Positions 13,558-15,892 of a stretch of DNA of 15,892 nt are shown piece after piece. Position 1 is the first letter of the stretch. Every line of letters starts with the position of its first letter. The position numbers and the translations under genes are program-made. Location: the NCBI GenBank assembly GCA_036005845.1, contig DASYQD010000032.1:1-15892 (forward strand), given 5' to 3'. This DNA is from DASYQD01 sp036005845. GTDB taxonomy: Bacteria; Acidobacteriota; Thermoanaerobaculia; Multivoradales; JAIOJS01. Below the pieces are notes generated by a model. The model was given only the letters and a program-made list of their open reading frames with translations. It had not been told where the DNA came from and searched no databases.

Positions 13558-14502
13558 CTACGCGCTCAGCACCGGCGCCAGGCGCCCGGCGTCGAGCTCC
13601 GTGCGGTACCACTCGATGGTGCGCTGCAGGCCGTCCTCGAGCGTCACCGTCGGGCTCCAGCCGAGCAGCTCGCCCGTCTCCTCGGCGCGCGCCACCCGCA
13701 CCGGCTCCATCGGCCGGTCCTGCAAGCCGCCGAACGGCGGCTGCTTGTCGGGCGTCATCGTCGCGTAGATCTGCTCGACGACGGCCTTCACCGGCACCAG
13801 CTTGCCCGAGCCGAGGTCGACCTGCAGCCCCTCGACGCCGTCGGCGAGGCCGAGGCGCAACAGGCCTTCGACGACGTCGTCGACGAAGACCCAGTCGACC
13901 GGCCGCTTGCCCGAGCCGAGCTGCGGGTCGCGGCCGAGCAGCAGCGAGGTGACGACGTGCGGCACCAGCTTGGTGAGGTCGCGCTGCTCGGGCCCGAAGA
14001 CCATGAACAGGCGCGCCAGCACCACCGGCGTCTGCCAGAGCTGGTGGAACATGCGCGCGTAGGCGCCGGCGCTCCACTTGGCGGCGGCGTAGGGCGACGC
14101 CGGCGTCGACACCGGGTCGCCGGGCTCGGGCTCCTCGAGCGAGCCCGCCTGCACGATGCGCTTGCAGCCCTGCTCGGTCAACGCGTCGAGCAGGTAGACG
14201 GTGCTCGCCAGGTTGGCGTGGAAGGTGGGCAGCACGAACTTGCGCTCGCGGCTCTCGGTGACTTGGCTGGCGAGGTGGAAGGCGGTGGCGGGCTGCGTCT
14301 CGACGACCACGCGCGCCGCCTCGCGCGGATCGCCGAGGTCGACCTGGTGCCAGCGCGTCTCCTCGGCGGGAGCGGCCTTGCGCGAGGCCGGCTCGACCTC
14401 GGCGCCCAGCTCGCGCAACCGGCGGCAGAGGCGGCGGCCGATGAAGCCGCTGGCGCCGGTGACCAGCACCCTCCTGCCGCGATAATCGAGAGCGTCGGCC
14501 AT
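13558..14502 (-). CDS. NAD-dependent epimerase/dehydratase (extended SDR, sugar-nucleotide type)
   Basis: A 314-residue extended SDR. GASGFIG (16-22) binds NAD(P), and AFHLASQV (74-81) matches the usual H-L-A segment. Ser121 in AGSLEEPE and YAAAK (138-142) form the catalytic set. RLFMVFGPEQ (164-173) and DWVFVDDVVEGL (203-214) correspond to the RxxNVYGP and D-F-V-x-V-D-D-V regions of UDP-glucose 4-epimerase and GDP-mannose 4,6-dehydratase relatives. The end, GWSPTVTLEDGLQRTIEWYR, is also typical. Sugar nucleotides are the likely substrate, so a role in surface glycan synthesis is inferred, although no glycosyltransferase cluster is next to it. Start ATG 14500-14502 fits the Rossmann distance. 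A TG-x-TACACT extended -10 candidate lies at 14537 to 14529 on the minus strand. Confidence 0.9.
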   Translation of the reverse strand: MADALDYRGRRVLVTGASGFIGRRLCRRLRELGAEVEPASRKAAPAEETRWHQVDLGDPREAARVVVETQPATAFHLASQVTESRERKFVLPTFHANLASTVYLLDALTEQGCKRIVQAGSLEEPEPGDPVSTPASPYAAAKWSAGAYARMFHQLWQTPVVLARLFMVFGPEQRDLTKLVPHVVTSLLLGRDPQLGSGKRPVDWVFVDDVVEGLLRLGLADGVEGLQVDLGSGKLVPVKAVVEQIYATMTPDKQPPFGGLQDRPMEPVRVARAEETGELLGWSPTVTLEDGLQRTIEWYRTELDAGRLAPVLSA

Positions 14503-14528
14503 GTGGCGCCCGGGGGCGGTGGCGGCGG

Positions 14529-14578
14529 AGTGTAACAGAGCGCTCCGCGACGCCCCGGCCGGAGCGGGTTGCTAGAGT
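14529..14578. promoter_or_regulatory. Candidate divergent extended -10 promoters
   Basis: In the 119-bp gap between two divergent genes, the minus strand has TGTTACACT (14537 to 14529), an extended -10 about 27 bases before the epimerase ATG. The plus strand has TGCTAGAGT (14570-14578), an extended -10 about 44 bases before the zinc-ribbon start. Each -10 hexamer matches the consensus at four of six positions. No good -35 is visible for either, so both are tentative. Confidence 0.35.
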
Positions 14579-14621
14579 CGCCGCCCGGCCGCGGCCGTCA
14601 GGCCGAAATTGGAGGTGATCC

Positions 14622-14939
14622 GTGCGCGACGAAGAGCTCGGCTACGACAAGGAAGAGGAGTACTTCCACCGCAAGAACCAGGAGATGCTCGCCAAGAAGC
14701 GCGCCGAGCTCGACGCCGAGCGCCAGGCGCAGGAGACGGCGCAGCTGCGCGAGCTGCACTGGATGCGCTGCCCCAAGTGCGGCCACGAGCTGATCGAGGA
14801 GGAGCGCTCCGGCATCAAGGTCGACCGCTGCAAGAGCTGCGGCGGCGTCTTCTTCGATCAGGGCGAGCTCGACCTGCTGCTGCAGGCCGAGGAGCCGGCG
14901 GGGTTCCTCGCCGGTCTGCGCAAGCGGCTGACCGGCTAG
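14622..14939 (+). CDS. Small coiled-coil protein with TFIIB-type zinc ribbon
   Basis: A 105-residue soluble protein. Residues 1-45 are highly charged and helical (EEEYFHRKNQEMLAKKRAEL), probably a coiled coil. Residues 48-87 form a zf-TFIIB-type zinc ribbon: Cys50 and Cys53 in CPKCG, Cys70 and Cys73 in CKSCGG, followed by VFFDQGELDLLL, the conserved end of this family. It probably binds one zinc ion; its partner is unknown. The start is GTG at 14622, fixed by a near-perfect Shine-Dalgarno sequence, GGAGGTGATC, at 14611-14620. It is transcribed alone, divergent from the epimerase gene and 99 bp ahead of the subtilase gene, with which it has no obvious link. Family assignment is secure; function is unknown. 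Confidence 0.88.
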   Translation: MRDEELGYDKEEEYFHRKNQEMLAKKRAELDAERQAQETAQLRELHWMRCPKCGHELIEEERSGIKVDRCKSCGGVFFDQGELDLLLQAEEPAGFLAGLRKRLTG

Positions 14940-14950
14940 CCGCTCGGCGG

Positions 14951-15006
14951 TAGACACTGGCATGAGAATCGCGGCACCATAGTCCGCCAGCGCGGGCCCC
15001 GCGCTG
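14951..15006 (+). promoter_or_regulatory. Weak promoter candidate and 9-bp palindrome before the subtilase
   Basis: TAGACA at 14951-14956 resembles a -35 element; the best -10 after 18 bases is CACCAT at 14975-14980, only three of six matches. Downstream, CAGCGCGGG (14988-14996) and CCCGCGCTG (14998-15006) form a perfect 9-bp inverted repeat around one base. It may be a protein-binding palindrome or the terminator of the zinc-ribbon gene; it lacks a T run. Confidence 0.3.
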
Positions 15007-15038
15007 TCCCGTGCGTTCGTCATGGGGCTGGAGGGAAG

Positions 15039-15892
15039 ATGGCCGACGCCTGCCGCCGCGCTCGTCGGTCGCGTCGCATCGCCGGATGCGCCGCGTGGCT
15101 GCTGCTCACCACTTCGGCGCCGGTGGCCTCTGCTGCCGAGCCGGTCGACTGGCAAGCGAAAGTCGATCCCTGGGTCGCCGCTGAGCTGGAGGCGCAACCC
15201 GGCGGCGACGTCGAAGTCCTGGTGGTGCTCGCCGAGCAGGCGGACCTCTCGGCCGCGAGCACCCTGCACGGCAAGAATGCCAAGGGCCGCTTCGTCGTCG
15301 ACCGGCTGCGCGAGACCGCGGCGCGCACGCAGGCGCCGTTGCTCGCCGAGCTGCAGGCGAAGGGCGCGCCGTACCAGGCCTTCTGGGTGGTCAATGCCAT
15401 CTGGACGCGCGCCGACGCACCGCTCGTGGAGACGCTGGCACGGCGTGCCGACGTCGCACACCTGGCAGCGAACCCGCGCGTGCGGCTGCAGGAGCCGGCG
15501 ACGGAAGCCGCCGACGCCCGCGCCGCCGAACCGACGGCCGTCGAGTGGAACATCGCGCACGTGCGGGCGCCGGAGGTGTGGGCGACCGGCGTCACCGGCC
15601 AGGGCGTCGTCGTCGGCAACCAGGACACCGGCGTCGACTGGGACCACCCGGCCATCCGCCGGCAGTACCGCGGCTGGAACGGCTCGAGCGCCGACCACAA
15701 CTACAACTGGCACGACGCCATTCATTCGGTGGCGGGAACGAACCTGTGCGGCATCAACAGCGCCGAGCCCTGCGACGACAACGGCCACGGCACGCTCACC
15801 ACCGGTGTCGCGGTGGGCAGCGACGGCGGCGCCAACCAGATCGGCATGGCTCCCGGCGCGCAGTGGATCGGCTGCCGCAACATGGACCGCGG
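15039..15892 (+). CDS. Secreted subtilisin-like serine peptidase (S8), truncated by window end
   Basis: The first 284 codons are open to the right edge. Residues 1-33 form a signal peptide: Arg-rich start, AAWLLLTTSAPV core, and cleavage probably after VASAA or close by. Residues about 45-160 look like an inhibitor-type propeptide (VEVLVVLAEQADLS, AFWVVNAIW, RRADVAHLAANPRV). The catalytic domain then starts: Asp196 in NQDTGVDWDHPAI and His250 in DDNGHGTLTTGVAVG are two members of the Asp-His-Ser triad; the Ser lies beyond the window. An insert with two cysteines (CGINSAEPC) sits between them. The layout resembles bacillopeptidase F-like extracellular proteases. The ATG at 15039 has GGAGG at 15030-15034; an ATG at 15022 is out of frame. 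Likely role: extracellular protein degradation. Confidence 0.9.
   Translation, partial: MADACRRARRSRRIAGCAAWLLLTTSAPVASAAEPVDWQAKVDPWVAAELEAQPGGDVEVLVVLAEQADLSAASTLHGKNAKGRFVVDRLRETAARTQAPLLAELQAKGAPYQAFWVVNAIWTRADAPLVETLARRADVAHLAANPRVRLQEPATEAADARAAEPTAVEWNIAHVRAPEVWATGVTGQGVVVGNQDTGVDWDHPAIRRQYRGWNGSSADHNYNWHDAIHSVAGTNLCGINSAEPCDDNGHGTLTTGVAVGSDGGANQIGMAPGAQWIGCRNMDR

Overview
The window is very GC-rich chromosomal DNA from a bacterium. Four things together suggest an Acidobacteriota-like organism, perhaps of the Thermoanaerobaculia type, with Myxococcota as the main alternative: a sigma factor of the ECF type common in Acidobacteria and Planctomycetes, a TPR-tailed Ser/Thr kinase overlapping it, secreted beta-helix and subtilase proteins, and a variant of a C-terminal tail of the form xFxDxxExGxxxxWS. 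This placement is inference from gene content; no marker gene in the window decides it. I see no rRNA, tRNA, CRISPR array, transposase, integrase or phage gene, so this is ordinary chromosome and not an obvious island.

Layout from left to right. rpsU (ribosomal protein S21) has its own sigma-70-like promoter, a strong Shine-Dalgarno site and a clear rho-independent terminator. The terminator ends only a few bases before mutS2, which encodes an ATPase/Smr-domain protein. Four imperfect direct repeats then separate mutS2 from a convergent two-gene unit on the minus strand: an ECF sigma factor whose stop codon overlaps the GTG start of a 1053-residue membrane-anchored Ser/Thr kinase with a long TPR tail. 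Diverging from the sigma gene is a secreted parallel beta-helix protein. It meets tail to tail a 715-residue multi-spanning membrane protein with a GT-C-like N-terminal motif and C-terminal TPRs.

Back to back with that gene, across only 23 bp, is a pterin-4a-carbinolamine dehydratase gene. The roughly 400 bp that follow hold a strong hairpin and a 37-codon minus-strand ORF for a single-span membrane protein with a good ribosome binding site. Next come a YjbQ/UPF0047-related protein with a long extra C-terminal region, then on the minus strand an SDR oxidoreductase and, upstream of it, an extended-SDR sugar-nucleotide epimerase/dehydratase. These last two are separated by a 100-bp spacer that looks like a dispersed extragenic repeat. 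The window ends with a small coiled-coil/zinc-ribbon protein and the first 284 codons of a secreted S8 subtilase that runs off the right edge.

Functionally the most coherent unit is the sigma/kinase pair. The sigma factor lacks the acidic residues usual in region 2.2 and has threonines there, which fits activation by phosphorylation. The divergent secreted beta-helix protein is a natural candidate target. The other genes are mostly single housekeeping or envelope-related units. Long open frames antisense to the real genes are frequent because of the GC content and are not annotated.
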